A stretch of 64,000 bases of DNA from CAZMOK01 sp964567785 (GCA_964567785.1 CAZMOK010000009.1:1-64000); one strand, 5' to 3'; shown: positions 1-8,860, counted from the first letter of the stretch. A program made the numbers and translations. The notes: generated by a model from the letters alone, not told the origin.

Positions 1-3
1 AAA

Positions 4-450
4 ATGACAGAATATGTAATTGAGGAAAAAACAGCAAACCACGAGATCATCTCCGCTCTGGTATTCGGAGCGGGGATGGTTATCCTTATCCTTGCACAGA
101 AAGCCGGCATCGCAGTGATGATGTCGGGATTACTGCTATTGGCAGTGATTTATTCATACAGGCTTTTCAGCACCCCGACAGGCAGAAAAGTCAACGGCAG
201 GTTCTGGTTGATCCGCAGGGTCAACTATTCCATCCTTATCACAGTGATTGTTTTATTATCCCTGCTTATCGTTGATGCACCGGGTCGTATCTTTTACGGC
301 CCGGTTGCCGGGGTGTTATTGATATTTCCCTGCATTCTGAATATGGCCACTCATCGCAGGTATTACTTCAGGATGAACTATGTATACTGCCAGATACGGA
401 TCTTTGTTTTTCTGGGACTCATCGCCTTGTTTTATTTTCTGCCGGACTGA
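4..450 (+). CDS. Small integral membrane protein, function unknown
   Basis: I do not recognise the family. The 148-residue product has about four hydrophobic stretches (near residues 16-33, 36-50, 73-90 and 95-112) plus a hydrophobic C-terminal segment, with Arg/Lys-rich loops between them. It is therefore probably a multi-spanning inner-membrane protein. There are no Cys pairs, His clusters or nucleotide motifs to suggest catalysis. The ATG lies at the very edge of the window, so an upstream start or an operon partner cannot be excluded. About 170 bases without an obvious gene separate it from the next one. Confidence 0.6.
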   Translation: MTEYVIEEKTANHEIISALVFGAGMVILILAQKAGIAVMMSGLLLLAVIYSYRLFSTPTGRKVNGRFWLIRRVNYSILITVIVLLSLLIVDAPGRIFYGPVAGVLLIFPCILNMATHRRYYFRMNYVYCQIRIFVFLGLIALFYFLPD

Positions 451-618
451 AAAGTCGGATTGGGTTAGCAGGGAATCCATTTTATCACTTATTTAATTTG
501 ACACATCATTACGTTTATCAAACAGTTACCAGCGTTGATCAATCTTTCTCATACCTTTCCCGGTAAAGATGTATTTTTATTATGGATTAAGATTATTAAC
601 CCGGTCAATCTTATTACC

Positions 619-1125
619 ATGAAAAAACAAATGATGATTATGTTCTCTCTTGCTTTCCTGGCAATAGCCTGTTTTTCGCAGCAAAGCATATTTCCGCCCG
701 TTGATGTCCTTAGCCTCGACGGTACAGTTATAAAAGCTTCCGAAATAGAAACAGGAGAATATCCTGTAATTGTAATATTCTGGAACCCCGATGATCGTAA
801 ATGCTGCAATCATATTCAGGATATCCAGGATGTGTATAATGAAACATTTTCTGATTATGAACTGAAGGTCATAGGTATCTGCTGTAATACCAACGGCACT
901 TTTCAGCATATCAGGCCAACTGTCATGGGCCGTGAATGGGATATGCAAGTATATGTAGATAAAACGGGTGATTTCAAAAACTCAATGGGCGTGTCAAATA
1001 TTCCGTTCACTTTCCTTTTCAACCCCGATAAGCAGATAGTTTGCCGTTACAATGGATATTGTTCGGGCTCGGAAGACATTTTATGTGAAAAGCTAAAGGA
1101 GTGTCTTCAACCCATTGCCGATTAA
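619..1125 (+). CDS. Exported thioredoxin-fold (redoxin/TlpA-like) protein with atypical active site
   Basis: The start is placed at the ATG that opens a signal peptide (MKKQMMIMFSLAFLAIAC); a longer reading from TTG 535 adds an unlikely leader. The mature part has the thioredoxin-fold order: a strand with FWNPDD, the active-site region, and the cis-proline signature near its end (NIPFTFLF). Where TlpA/ResA proteins carry CxxC, this one reads KCCNHI, with adjacent cysteines. Further cysteines occur as ICC and in the C-terminus. It probably faces the periplasm; the Cys near the end of the signal could be a weak lipobox. Thiol-disulfide exchange is uncertain because the canonical motif is missing. 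Confidence 0.6.
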   Translation: MKKQMMIMFSLAFLAIACFSQQSIFPPVDVLSLDGTVIKASEIETGEYPVIVIFWNPDDRKCCNHIQDIQDVYNETFSDYELKVIGICCNTNGTFQHIRPTVMGREWDMQVYVDKTGDFKNSMGVSNIPFTFLFNPDKQIVCRYNGYCSGSEDILCEKLKECLQPIAD

Positions 1126-1195
1126 TATTTCGCTCCGTTGTTTTACGACGCATTATTTATTACTTTAGCACATGCCGGTCAGCAAACGGAGGAAA

Positions 1196-2578
1196 ATGTA
1201 CGTGAAAAATTCCGGACTTTTATCAGTAGTTGTACTTTTGGCAATTATTCTGTCATCCCTCGCATTAAGCTGTGGATGCAAAAAAGAAGACCCTGAGCCT
1301 GAAAACCAGTGGCCCGAGGGCTCCGTTCCCATGAATGATTTTCTGAAATGGTCACTTGCCTCCACGCCATCATCGTTTCCCGAATCATCTGTAGCAGGTA
1401 ACCTTAACTATGGTAAGAACCGGGCAAAATTGTGCTGGTACAACATCGATCCAATTTTCTCAAAAGGGCATCCCGAGAAACCGCCCAATATTGCACTTGA
1501 AGAACTATCTAAACCTTATATAAGAGAAGTATTTGAGCATGAGATATTTCCCTTGATGGAAAATCCCAGTGGTCAACCAGTAGTGGTCAATACCTTGAAT
1601 ATTGATCTATACCCATCACTTCGTGGACCCTATAATTTTGATGCTTTCCCTTCCGCTGTATCAGCAGGCATGGACCCTAATGGTAACCTGGCTTCCCCCG
1701 GAACAAGATGGGGCGGGATTATGAGGACCATTCCAAAAACCGATTTCAATTTGAATTATGTTGATTTCTGGATGCTCGATCCGTTCATCGAAAATGAAAA
1801 CCTCTCCGGTGATCTTTATATCCACCTGGGGAATTTCAATGAGGATATTTTAAGGGACAACCATGTATCCAATGAAGCATCCGTTGCACAGGAACCAGCT
1901 TATATGGACACAACCGTATGGTGCCTGGCAGGAAAATACAACAAGTGGAAAGACACTTTCAGCTCTGCCGCAGATCAGGACCTTGGCCTCGATGGCCTTG
2001 ATAACCAGGGTGAAGTAAATCATTATAACAGCTTTCTGCAGGATGTTTTTGATTATTACGGTCAGGGTGTCCTTACAAAGATCCTGCACGACCCCTCGGC
2101 TGATGATTACCACTACTACAGAGGAACAGATTATGATAACTGGACGCCGGCCTCCCAGGTTAAAGTCAGGTACCAGCTGGTGAACGGTTTGCAGGGAAAT
2201 TCCAAGCCCGATCACCTGAGTCCTGAGAATTACCAAGTATCGTTAACCCAGACCCCTGATACGGAAGATATCGACAATTCTGATGATCTTGGCTTCACGG
2301 AGTCTTTCAGGGAGTACCACATTCCTGTCAGTAGCGGGGATTTTGTGGAAGGTGAAAACTTTATTGTAACTGTAAGAGATGCTTCCGGTGTTCCTTTGCC
2401 CGATGGTTCGATGGGAGAGTTTAAATGGTATCATTTCAGGATTCCGGTGGATGATTTTACCGACACTTACGGAAACCCGCTTTCCTTTTCAAATTTTGAC
2501 ATGATCCGGGTTTATCTTACCGGTTTTTCTGAACCTGTGACCATCAGGCTGGCCTATTTTTATCTTTCTGAAGAATGA
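1196..2578 (+). CDS. Stand-alone SprA/Sov-domain lipoprotein (type IX secretion translocon fragment homologue)
   Basis: The product (460 residues from the ATG preceded by GGAGG; an ATG at 1172 is also possible) begins with a hydrophobic signal and a Cys-rich lipobox-like end (LALSC). The rest resembles the internal non-barrel region of the giant type IX translocon SprA (Sov in Porphyromonas). Recognisable blocks are RGPYNFD, RWGGIMR, VDFWMLDPF, GDLYIHLGN followed by EDILRD, then PDTEDID, EYHIPV, WYHFRIPVDDF and VYLTGFSEPVTIRLAY. Real SprA runs over 2000 residues with a very large barrel; none of that is here. It therefore looks like a free-standing domain with its own export signal. Its role is unknown; binding to the T9SS or to cargo is inference. 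The stop codon lies inside a palindromic repeat. Confidence 0.75.
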   Translation: MYVKNSGLLSVVVLLAIILSSLALSCGCKKEDPEPENQWPEGSVPMNDFLKWSLASTPSSFPESSVAGNLNYGKNRAKLCWYNIDPIFSKGHPEKPPNIALEELSKPYIREVFEHEIFPLMENPSGQPVVVNTLNIDLYPSLRGPYNFDAFPSAVSAGMDPNGNLASPGTRWGGIMRTIPKTDFNLNYVDFWMLDPFIENENLSGDLYIHLGNFNEDILRDNHVSNEASVAQEPAYMDTTVWCLAGKYNKWKDTFSSAADQDLGLDGLDNQGEVNHYNSFLQDVFDYYGQGVLTKILHDPSADDYHYYRGTDYDNWTPASQVKVRYQLVNGLQGNSKPDHLSPENYQVSLTQTPDTEDIDNSDDLGFTESFREYHIPVSSGDFVEGENFIVTVRDASGVPLPDGSMGEFKWYHFRIPVDDFTDTYGNPLSFSNFDMIRVYLTGFSEPVTIRLAYFYLSEE

Positions 2579-2592
2579 GAGACGACGTCTCA
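2575..2592. repeat. Palindromic repeat copy 1, shared by two convergent stop codons
   Basis: The 18-mer ATGAGAGACGACGTCTCA contains the palindromic core GAGAC-GAC-GTCTC. It carries the TGA stop of the SprA-like gene on the plus strand and the TGA stop of the symporter on the minus strand. A T-run (ATTTTTT) follows on the plus strand, so it could act as a bidirectional terminator. The identical 18-mer recurs near 52.06 kb. Confidence 0.8.
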
Positions 2593-4236
2593 TTTTTTAC
2601 TAAATTTTTTTATGGACCCATCCTTGACTTTGGCCCAATAATTGTTAAGGTCGCGCTTCACTTCGGGGGCCAGGATTACCAGCCCGATCATATTGGGGAA
2701 CGCCATGCAAAGCACCATCATATCTGAGAAATCTATCACTGCCCTGAGCGATGAGGAAGCCCCTACTACTATGCATGCCAGGAAAAAAAGCCTGAAAATT
2801 GTGTCACTGACCTTCCTGGTTCCGAAGAGCTTCTGGCTCCAGCCACCGAAAAGATAATCAAACCCCTTTTGTCCGTAGTACGACCAGGAGATCATCGTGG
2901 AAAAGGCAAAAAGTGTGACCGCAAGCAGAAGCAGGTAAGGGAACCAGGGGAAAACAGTGCCGAAAGCTGCTGAGGTAAGGTGAACCCCTTCAAGGTTGGT
3001 GGTATTGTAAAAGCCTGTAAAAATGATGACCAGGGCAGTCATGGTGCAAACGATCACGGTATCCACAAATGGCTCGAGAAGGGCCACTATGCCCTCGCTT
3101 ACCGGTTCGCTTGTCTTTGCCGCAGCGTGTGCTATCGATGCGGAACCCACACCTGCTTCGTTTGAGAAAGCACCCCTTTGGAATCCATAGATCAGAACCC
3201 CTATGAAGCCACCCTTCAGTGCATCGGCCGAGAAAGCCCCGTTGAATATCGCCATAAAAGCATCATCGGTTTTATCAATATTCAGGAAAATTATAACAAG
3301 TGCGGTACCCACATAAAGCAGTGCCATGAACGGGACGATCCTTGAGGTCACCCTTGCAATGCCTTTTATGCCCCCGATTATTACAAGCCCGACAAGGAAA
3401 GCCATTACAATACCATACCAGAAACCATGGTCTTCTGTGCGGGGAAAAAATGTAGTGAACTGCTCGAATGCCTGGTTTGACTGAAGCATATTTCCACCTC
3501 CCACCGACCCACCGATTACAAGGATTGCAAACGAAACTGCCAGGATATGGCCCAGCAGGCCAAGGTTCCGCTTTTTCAGTCCGTACCTGAGGTAGTACAT
3601 GGCTCCTCCCGATACTTCACCCCTGGAATTGATCTTTCGGTATTTCAATCCCAGTGTGCATTCAGTGAACTTCGACGACATACCCAGCAGGCCGGCAAGG
3701 ATCATCCAGAAGGTGGCGCCTGGTCCCCCTACCGACACTGCGACTGCCACCCCGGCAATGTTTCCCAGGCCTACAGTAGCTGAAAGGGCTGTGGTCAGCG
3801 CCTGGAAATGCGATACCTCCCCACTTGATCCCGGCTTGTCGTACTTGCCTCTTATCAGGTTCACAGAATGCCTGAATCCCCTGATATTAATGAATTTCAT
3901 GTAAATTGTGAAGAACAGTCCACCGGCAATGAGCCAGAGCACTATCAGTTTGAGCGGTGCCGTTATGATCTCCCCCTTATGATCCTTTACAGGCTCCTCC
4001 TTTTCATTTCTTACCACAGGATCATAAACTCCCAAAGCCTCAAAAGGGTCCCAGAACAATATTTTTCCCAGCCCTTCAACAATAGGAGTGAAGGTATTGT
4101 TAATGCGGTCGCTAAGGGTAAGTTGAGTATTATTCTCGAGGCTGTCAGATAAGGAATATGGACGCTCTTCAGCGTAACCTGACGTGGTTGCTGACGAAAA
4201 AAAGAGTGTTATTACCAGAAGTTTTGAGAGTCTCAT
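2590..4236 (-). CDS. AGCS-family sodium:alanine/glycine symporter with N-terminal extension
   Basis: Sodium- or proton-coupled amino-acid symporter of the inner membrane (alanine or glycine:cation symporter family). Family motifs are present: GLGNIAGVAVAVSVGGPG near residue 155, SNEAGVGSASIAHAAAKT near 357, and many membrane helices. At 548 residues it is longer than the usual 450-500. The extra N-terminus has a signal-peptide-like start (to about residue 22) and about 75 soluble residues before the first family helix. It lies 38 bases downstream of a second AGCS gene on the same strand, so the two are probably co-transcribed. Substrate cannot be read from the sequence. Confidence 0.88.
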   Translation of the reverse strand: MRLSKLLVITLFFSSATTSGYAEERPYSLSDSLENNTQLTLSDRINNTFTPIVEGLGKILFWDPFEALGVYDPVVRNEKEEPVKDHKGEIITAPLKLIVLWLIAGGLFFTIYMKFINIRGFRHSVNLIRGKYDKPGSSGEVSHFQALTTALSATVGLGNIAGVAVAVSVGGPGATFWMILAGLLGMSSKFTECTLGLKYRKINSRGEVSGGAMYYLRYGLKKRNLGLLGHILAVSFAILVIGGSVGGGNMLQSNQAFEQFTTFFPRTEDHGFWYGIVMAFLVGLVIIGGIKGIARVTSRIVPFMALLYVGTALVIIFLNIDKTDDAFMAIFNGAFSADALKGGFIGVLIYGFQRGAFSNEAGVGSASIAHAAAKTSEPVSEGIVALLEPFVDTVIVCTMTALVIIFTGFYNTTNLEGVHLTSAAFGTVFPWFPYLLLLAVTLFAFSTMISWSYYGQKGFDYLFGGWSQKLFGTRKVSDTIFRLFFLACIVVGASSSLRAVIDFSDMMVLCMAFPNMIGLVILAPEVKRDLNNYWAKVKDGSIKKFSKK

Positions 4237-4252
4237 TAATTAAACACTTAAC
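4237..4252 (-). repeat. Short partial copy of the 32.0/36.2-kb repeat
   Basis: On the minus strand this reads GTTAAGTGTTTAATTA, 15 of 16 identical to an internal part of the 83-bp repeat at 32.05 kb. It fills much of the 38-base gap between the two symporter genes, right before the downstream start codon. Confidence 0.45.
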
Positions 4253-4274
4253 GCTCAACACTAATAACTAAACA

Positions 4275-5672
4275 CTATTTAACTTTAAGCTTTTTCATCT
4301 CGGCAAAATATTTCCTTGTCTCGCTCATCACCACCGGCGCCAGGAACAGCAAGGCAATGAGGTTAGGGATGGTCATAAATGTGATCACCATGTCGACGAA
4401 ATGCCAAACAATGTCAATACCCCAGATAGCACCTAAGAATACAAAAAGGCAATACAGGTAGTAGTAAGGCTTGATATATCTTTCGCCCAGCAGGTAGTTT
4501 GCGGCCCTGGTGCCATAGTACGACCAGGATATAACTGTGGAAAAGGCAAAAAGCATAAGACCGATCGCGACAACGTGCTGCCCGAAACCTGAGATACCCA
4601 CTCTTGTGAGGCCTATCTCCATTCCCTGAATGGTCATTCCCACACCTTTTATTCCCGATTGCCAGGCTCCAGTTACTATGATGACAAGGGCGGTTAGCGT
4701 ACAGATAATGAGCGTATCTACCAGTGGTTCGAGCGAGGCAACCAGTCCTTCTCTTGCAGGGTATTCGGTCTTGGCAGCTGCGTGAGCTATAGGGGCAGAC
4801 CCCTGTCCGGCCTCGTTCGAAAACAACCCCCGTCTTACGCCCCATAACAGTGTCATGAGAAAGGTAGACCCGACAAAACCACCCGCTGCCGCTGTTCCTG
4901 TGAAGGCATCTGAAACGATCATTGCAAAGGCGCCCGGAACCCTGTCATACTCAATAAATACTATGGCTACAGCACTTATGAAATAGAGAATTGCCATGAT
5001 TGGCACAAGCCGGCTTGTTACTTCTGCAATTCTCTTAATACCTCCAACCACTACCATGAATACCAGCGAGGTGATCACGATACCGGATAGCCATGTGGGT
5101 ATATTGTAATTTGTGAACAAAGCATCGCTCATCGAATTCGACTGGGCCATATTGCCTGTCCCGAGCGAGCATAAAATTGCAGCAATTGCGAAAATTACGG
5201 CAAGTATCTTCGCAAACTTTCCAAGCTTGTTTTTAAGGCCGTGCTCCATATAGTACATCGGTCCTCCCGAAACACTTCCATCCGAGTTAAAGATCCTGTA
5301 TTTATGTGAAAGGGTGCATTCAGTGTACTTGAGTATCATTCCAAGAAAACCGGTTACCCACATCCAGAATACAGACCCGGGCCCGCCCAGATAGATAGCC
5401 AGTGAAACCCCTACAATATTCCCCGTACCAACAGTTGCTGAAAGAGCTGTTGTCAAAGCCTTAAAGTGGTTGACGTCACCGGCATCTCCGTGCTTGTCGT
5501 ATTTACCGGCAACCACACGGATTGAGTGCCATAGCCTGGTTACATTCAGGAATTTAAGCCTGAAAATGAAGTAGATCCCGGTAGGTATCAGCAGGAAAAG
5601 AACAAGGTAGCCACCCACATAGTTGTTATAAGTTACAATGACGTGGTCAACATAGTCAAGCACAGATCCCAT
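4275..5672 (-). CDS. AGCS-family alanine/glycine:cation symporter
   Basis: Inner-membrane amino-acid:cation symporter of usual length (465 residues). It shows the AGCS motifs GTGNIVGVSLAIYLGGPG (about residue 98) and SNEAGQGSAPIAHAAAKT (about residue 286), plus the ending ITFMTIPNLIALLFLAPVV. It is a diverged paralogue of the adjacent symporter, without that protein's N-terminal extension. Order and spacing suggest this gene is first in a two-gene unit. Tandem AGCS genes may differ in substrate or ion coupling; that is inference. Confidence 0.9.
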   Translation of the reverse strand: MGSVLDYVDHVIVTYNNYVGGYLVLFLLIPTGIYFIFRLKFLNVTRLWHSIRVVAGKYDKHGDAGDVNHFKALTTALSATVGTGNIVGVSLAIYLGGPGSVFWMWVTGFLGMILKYTECTLSHKYRIFNSDGSVSGGPMYYMEHGLKNKLGKFAKILAVIFAIAAILCSLGTGNMAQSNSMSDALFTNYNIPTWLSGIVITSLVFMVVVGGIKRIAEVTSRLVPIMAILYFISAVAIVFIEYDRVPGAFAMIVSDAFTGTAAAGGFVGSTFLMTLLWGVRRGLFSNEAGQGSAPIAHAAAKTEYPAREGLVASLEPLVDTLIICTLTALVIIVTGAWQSGIKGVGMTIQGMEIGLTRVGISGFGQHVVAIGLMLFAFSTVISWSYYGTRAANYLLGERYIKPYYYLYCLFVFLGAIWGIDIVWHFVDMVITFMTIPNLIALLFLAPVVMSETRKYFAEMKKLKVK

Positions 5673-5775
5673 ATCAGTCTGATTATAGTTTCTTGGTTTT
5701 CGAGAATTAAGAAGCTAAAATAGAAAAATTATCCCATGACGATCAGCGAAGGATGTTATTGAATACGAACAGCAT

Positions 5776-6822
5776 TTATTTACTATTTTTACTATCCTTC
5801 TCTGACCTTATCATCTCCTTCATATCTTCAATTTGCTTTTTGGTCCCCAGCACAAAAAGCTTTGATCCCGGAATAACCCTGGTATCGGGTGAGGGGTTCA
5901 GTATATACTTCCCTTCCGGGTTTTTATATCCAATGATGTTGGCTCCTGTTTTCCTTCGGATACCTATTTCATAAATGGTCTTGCTCAGGGCATCTTCCGG
6001 AAGATCGTGGCAGACAATCTCCTCCAGGTTGGTGGGGTCTTCATAGTTTATTGTAAGGTGTTCCAGGAACTCAACTACATCAGGCCTTGCGATCAGGTCT
6101 GCCATATGCGCCCCTCCGACTCTTTCGGGCATAACAACATTATCCACACCCGCCATTCGAAGCTTTCGTTCAGAGGTGTCGTCGGAAGCCCTGCTGATTA
6201 TGAGAAGATCCGGGTTTAGCGACCTTGCTGTAAGCACTACATAAAGATTGTCGGCATCCACGGGCATTGTGGATATCAGCGCTTTTGCAGTTTTTATATT
6301 GGCCTTTATCAGGGTGTCGTCCTGGGTGGCATCCCCTTCCAGGAACCTGGCAGGCTTGTCCATGTTCTTTACAATGATATCGTGACTCTGGTCTATTACA
6401 ACAAACTGGTAACTGTGGGCTTCCAGCTCCTTAACCGCCTGCTGACCATTTCGTCCGAAGCCACAGACTATAACGTGATTTTCCATCTTTTTTCTCGATT
6501 TTGTTCTGTAACCTTTTATGATGTATCGCAACTGCCCCTCCAGCAGGTATGTTGAAATGATAGTGATCGCATAGGCGAAAGTGCTGAGGCTCATGATGAT
6601 CAGGATGATAGTAAAAAGTTTGCCCGGAACAGACAATCTGTGTATTTCACCGAAACCAACAGTTGAGATAGTAATTATCGTCATGTAAAGGGCATTCAGT
6701 AAGGGGTCATTTTCAATGACCATGTAGCCCAAAGTTCCGAGGATCACCAACGATAACAGTAATATAACAGCCGTCCTTAGCCTTTTAGAACTGTACTTAC
6801 CGTCGATCGGACCTAAATTCAT
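5776..6822 (-). CDS. Two-TM potassium channel with TrkA-N/RCK and TrkA-C domains
   Basis: Ligand-gated K+ channel of the Kch/MthK type. The N-terminus has two membrane helices (about 14-35 and 68-90) around a pore loop with the selectivity filter TVGFGE near residue 54. An RCK domain follows with a Rossmann motif (VIVCGFGRNGQQAV, about 115), and a TrkA-C/RCK-C domain fills roughly residues 260-340. It should sit in the inner membrane and gate K+ flux in response to a nucleotide or ion. It is divergently transcribed from the DUF2851 gene. A -7 promoter element ends only about five bases before the ATG. Confidence 0.9.
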   Translation of the reverse strand: MNLGPIDGKYSSKRLRTAVILLLSLVILGTLGYMVIENDPLLNALYMTIITISTVGFGEIHRLSVPGKLFTIILIIMSLSTFAYAITIISTYLLEGQLRYIIKGYRTKSRKKMENHVIVCGFGRNGQQAVKELEAHSYQFVVIDQSHDIIVKNMDKPARFLEGDATQDDTLIKANIKTAKALISTMPVDADNLYVVLTARSLNPDLLIISRASDDTSERKLRMAGVDNVVMPERVGGAHMADLIARPDVVEFLEHLTINYEDPTNLEEIVCHDLPEDALSKTIYEIGIRRKTGANIIGYKNPEGKYILNPSPDTRVIPGSKLFVLGTKKQIEDMKEMIRSEKDSKNSK

Positions 6823-6826
6823 ATAA

Positions 6827-6834
6827 CAAATATA
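6827..6834 (-). promoter_or_regulatory. Bacteroidota -7 promoter element of the K+ channel gene
   Basis: On the minus strand this reads TATATTTG, a match to TAnnTTTG. The start codon begins about five bases after the TTTG, so the transcript would have essentially no leader. No clear -33 element is visible. Confidence 0.45.
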
Positions 6835-6889
6835 GAAAATGGGGGGTCATTTTTCAGCCTGAAACCTATTAATAGAAAAATTTTTTATC

Positions 6890-8164
6890 ATGACAGAAGA
6901 CTACTTACAGTATGCCTGGAAGTTCCAGATGTTCAACGGCCCTTTGAAAACTTCCGGCAATGAAAGAATTCTGGTGATTTCCACCGGGGAACTCAACAAG
7001 GATTCGGGGCCCGATTTTTTCAACGCCCAGGTAGTGATCGGCAGCACCAGGTGGGCAGGTAATGTGGAGATTCATGTCAACTCATCCGACTGGTACAGGC
7101 ACGGGCACCATAAAGACGAAACATACGATAATGTGATCTTACATGTTGTTTATACAAACGACAGACAGGTGGTTAACCAGGACGGCAGTGTAATCCCCGT
7201 TCTTGAATTAAAAAAATACCTGAAAGCTAAAGCATATAAGATTTACAGGTACCTTCTCCGGAACAGGGCAGGCATACCCTGTCAGGACATGATTTCTGCT
7301 GTTGACCAAATTCATATTACCGATTGGAAAGAAGCACTGTTCTTCAGGCGGCTGGAAAGAAAAGTTAGGGCGCTTGAAGAGGAATTAAAAGACCAAAACA
7401 TGGACCTGGAGAAAGTTTTCGTTATTAATCTTTTCAGGGTATTCGGTTTTAAGGTGAATAAGCTGCCTTTTGAACTGACCGGCAAATCGATACCCATCAG
7501 GGCAATTAAATTTGCCAGGTCTGATCTTATAAGTATTGAGGCCCTGTTGTTTGGTCAGGCGGGGATGCTCAAAGGAAGATTCCGGGAAAAATATCCCCGG
7601 ATGATCAGAAAGGAATATCAATATCTCAAGAGTAAGTATGGACTTGAGCCCATAGAGGGCCATCTTTGGAAATATCTGAGATTGAGGCCCGTGAATTTCC
7701 CGACCATCAGACTGGCACAACTGGCCTCACTGATCCACAGGGAAGGTACCGGATGGTGCGGAACGCTTCTGCATAAGGATTACAAGGAAATAAGGGAAAT
7801 ATTGAGGGTTGAAGTAAGTGATTACTGGAAGAAACACTTCCTGTTCGGAAAAAAAACAAACAAGCATGAAGTTTCGATAGGTCCCGATCTTACAAATCAA
7901 ATAGTGATCAACCTGTTGCTTCCGTTTTCAGTGCTGAGGAGCAGACTGGAAGGCAGGAATGACAAAATTGAAGAATTGACTGAAATTTTGTATGATGTTG
8001 CGGCCGAAAAAAACAGCATCACAGGGTATTTCTCCGAACTGGGCCTAAAGCCGGACCACGCTGTTGATTCCCAGTCACTGATTGAATTAAAAACGCAATT
8101 TTGCGATTTCAAGCGCTGCCTCGATTGCCGTATCGGGCATATAATACTGAAGAGATCTGACTGA
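6890..8164 (+). CDS. DUF2851 family protein
   Basis: Conserved Bacteroidota protein of unknown function; 424 residues is the normal family length. The N-terminal half holds the family signature region (GELNKDSGPDFFNAQV, then GNVEIHVNSSDWYRHGHH, then NVILHVVY), which is rich in conserved Asp, His and Trp. The C-terminus ends with a Cys cluster (CDFKRCLDC) that could bind metal. There is no signal peptide, so it is probably cytoplasmic. Nuclease-like or metal-dependent activity can only be guessed from the HVN/HGHH residues. It precedes the cell-division pair zapB-zapA. Confidence 0.85.
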   Translation: MTEDYLQYAWKFQMFNGPLKTSGNERILVISTGELNKDSGPDFFNAQVVIGSTRWAGNVEIHVNSSDWYRHGHHKDETYDNVILHVVYTNDRQVVNQDGSVIPVLELKKYLKAKAYKIYRYLLRNRAGIPCQDMISAVDQIHITDWKEALFFRRLERKVRALEEELKDQNMDLEKVFVINLFRVFGFKVNKLPFELTGKSIPIRAIKFARSDLISIEALLFGQAGMLKGRFREKYPRMIRKEYQYLKSKYGLEPIEGHLWKYLRLRPVNFPTIRLAQLASLIHREGTGWCGTLLHKDYKEIREILRVEVSDYWKKHFLFGKKTNKHEVSIGPDLTNQIVINLLLPFSVLRSRLEGRNDKIEELTEILYDVAAEKNSITGYFSELGLKPDHAVDSQSLIELKTQFCDFKRCLDCRIGHIILKRSD

Positions 8165-8219
8165 AAAAAATGCCGTAAGATATTGTTTAACCTTATTTGT
8201 TAACTGTCAGGAATTTGAT

Positions 8220-8227
8220 TAAATTTG
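8220..8227 (+). promoter_or_regulatory. -7 promoter element upstream of the zapB-like gene
   Basis: TAAATTTG matches TAnnTTTG. A TTTG at 8196-8199 lies 20 bases upstream, a suitable -33 element. It would give a leader of roughly 25-30 bases for the coiled-coil gene and probably also drives zapA. Confidence 0.55.
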
Positions 8228-8259
8228 TGCGTTATCTTCCTGTATAACTTTTACTATTG

Positions 8260-8547
8260 ATGGAAGAATTTGAAGAAAGGCTGGGAAGACTCGAGAAGAA
8301 AATAGGTGACTTAGCAGGCCGGCACAGCCGGTCAAGGGAAGAGAATAAAAGGCTCAGGGAAGAAAACGAAAAGCTGATCGATGAAATAAAAACAAAGGAA
8401 AAACAGATATACGAACTCAAAAAACACATAACTTTACTAAAAGTATCTTCTTCAGTCCACAAAATTTCAGGACCTGAAGAGACGGAAAAAAGAATAGAAG
8501 AACTTGTGCGGGAGATTGATAAGTGTATTGCACTTTTGAAAAAATAA
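8260..8547 (+). CDS. ZapB-like coiled-coil cell division protein
   Basis: A 95-residue protein, nearly all heptad-pattern Glu/Lys/Leu/Arg coiled coil (EENKRLREENEKLIDEIK and similar). Start ATG follows an in-frame TTG. It lies 25 bases before zapA, and an uncharacterised or ZapB-like short coiled-coil gene next to zapA is common in this phylum. By analogy it would bridge or bundle with ZapA at the FtsZ ring in the cytoplasm. The assignment rests on size, composition and neighbour rather than on a unique motif. Confidence 0.65.
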   Translation: MEEFEERLGRLEKKIGDLAGRHSRSREENKRLREENEKLIDEIKTKEKQIYELKKHITLLKVSSSVHKISGPEETEKRIEELVREIDKCIALLKK

Positions 8548-8572
8548 TAATTCAGGATAACGCAGTTTCAAC

Positions 8573-8860
8573 ATGAAAGAATTCACCATCAGCGTAAATA
8601 TCGGAGACAGGGCTTACAGGTTGAAGTCCGGCCCCGGCGATGAAGAGTTCATCAGGAAAGCTGCAAAAGAGATTAATGAACAGATCAAGGAGTATTCGCA
8701 GCATTATGCCTTTAACGACAAACAGGATCTTCTGGCGATGACAGCTCTCCATTTTGCCTTGTCGTCTTCCAAAAGCAGGGCTGACAATGCAAAGATGCTC
8801 AAGCTTTTGGATCAAAAGATTGGCGATATGGAAAGTGTTGTGAATGAACATCTTGATTAG
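8573..8860 (+). CDS. zapA: Cell division protein ZapA
   Basis: FtsZ-ring-associated protein that promotes FtsZ filament bundling. The 95-residue product has the ZapA layout: a small N-terminal beta/alpha head (FTISVNIGDRAYRLK, then GDEEFIRKAAKEINEQI) and a C-terminal helix for dimer/tetramer coiled coil. The conserved stretch DLLAMTALHFAL is present. It sits directly after a ZapB-like coiled-coil gene and directly before a probable 6S RNA, the same zapA-6S neighbourhood known from other bacteria. Confidence 0.88.
   Translation: MKEFTISVNIGDRAYRLKSGPGDEEFIRKAAKEINEQIKEYSQHYAFNDKQDLLAMTALHFALSSSKSRADNAKMLKLLDQKIGDMESVVNEHLD

Noticed and set aside
1172..2578. Frameshifted full-length sprA
   Set aside because: The gene has a clean signal peptide and stop, and the next 3 kb encode symporters on the opposite strand, leaving no room for the missing barrel.
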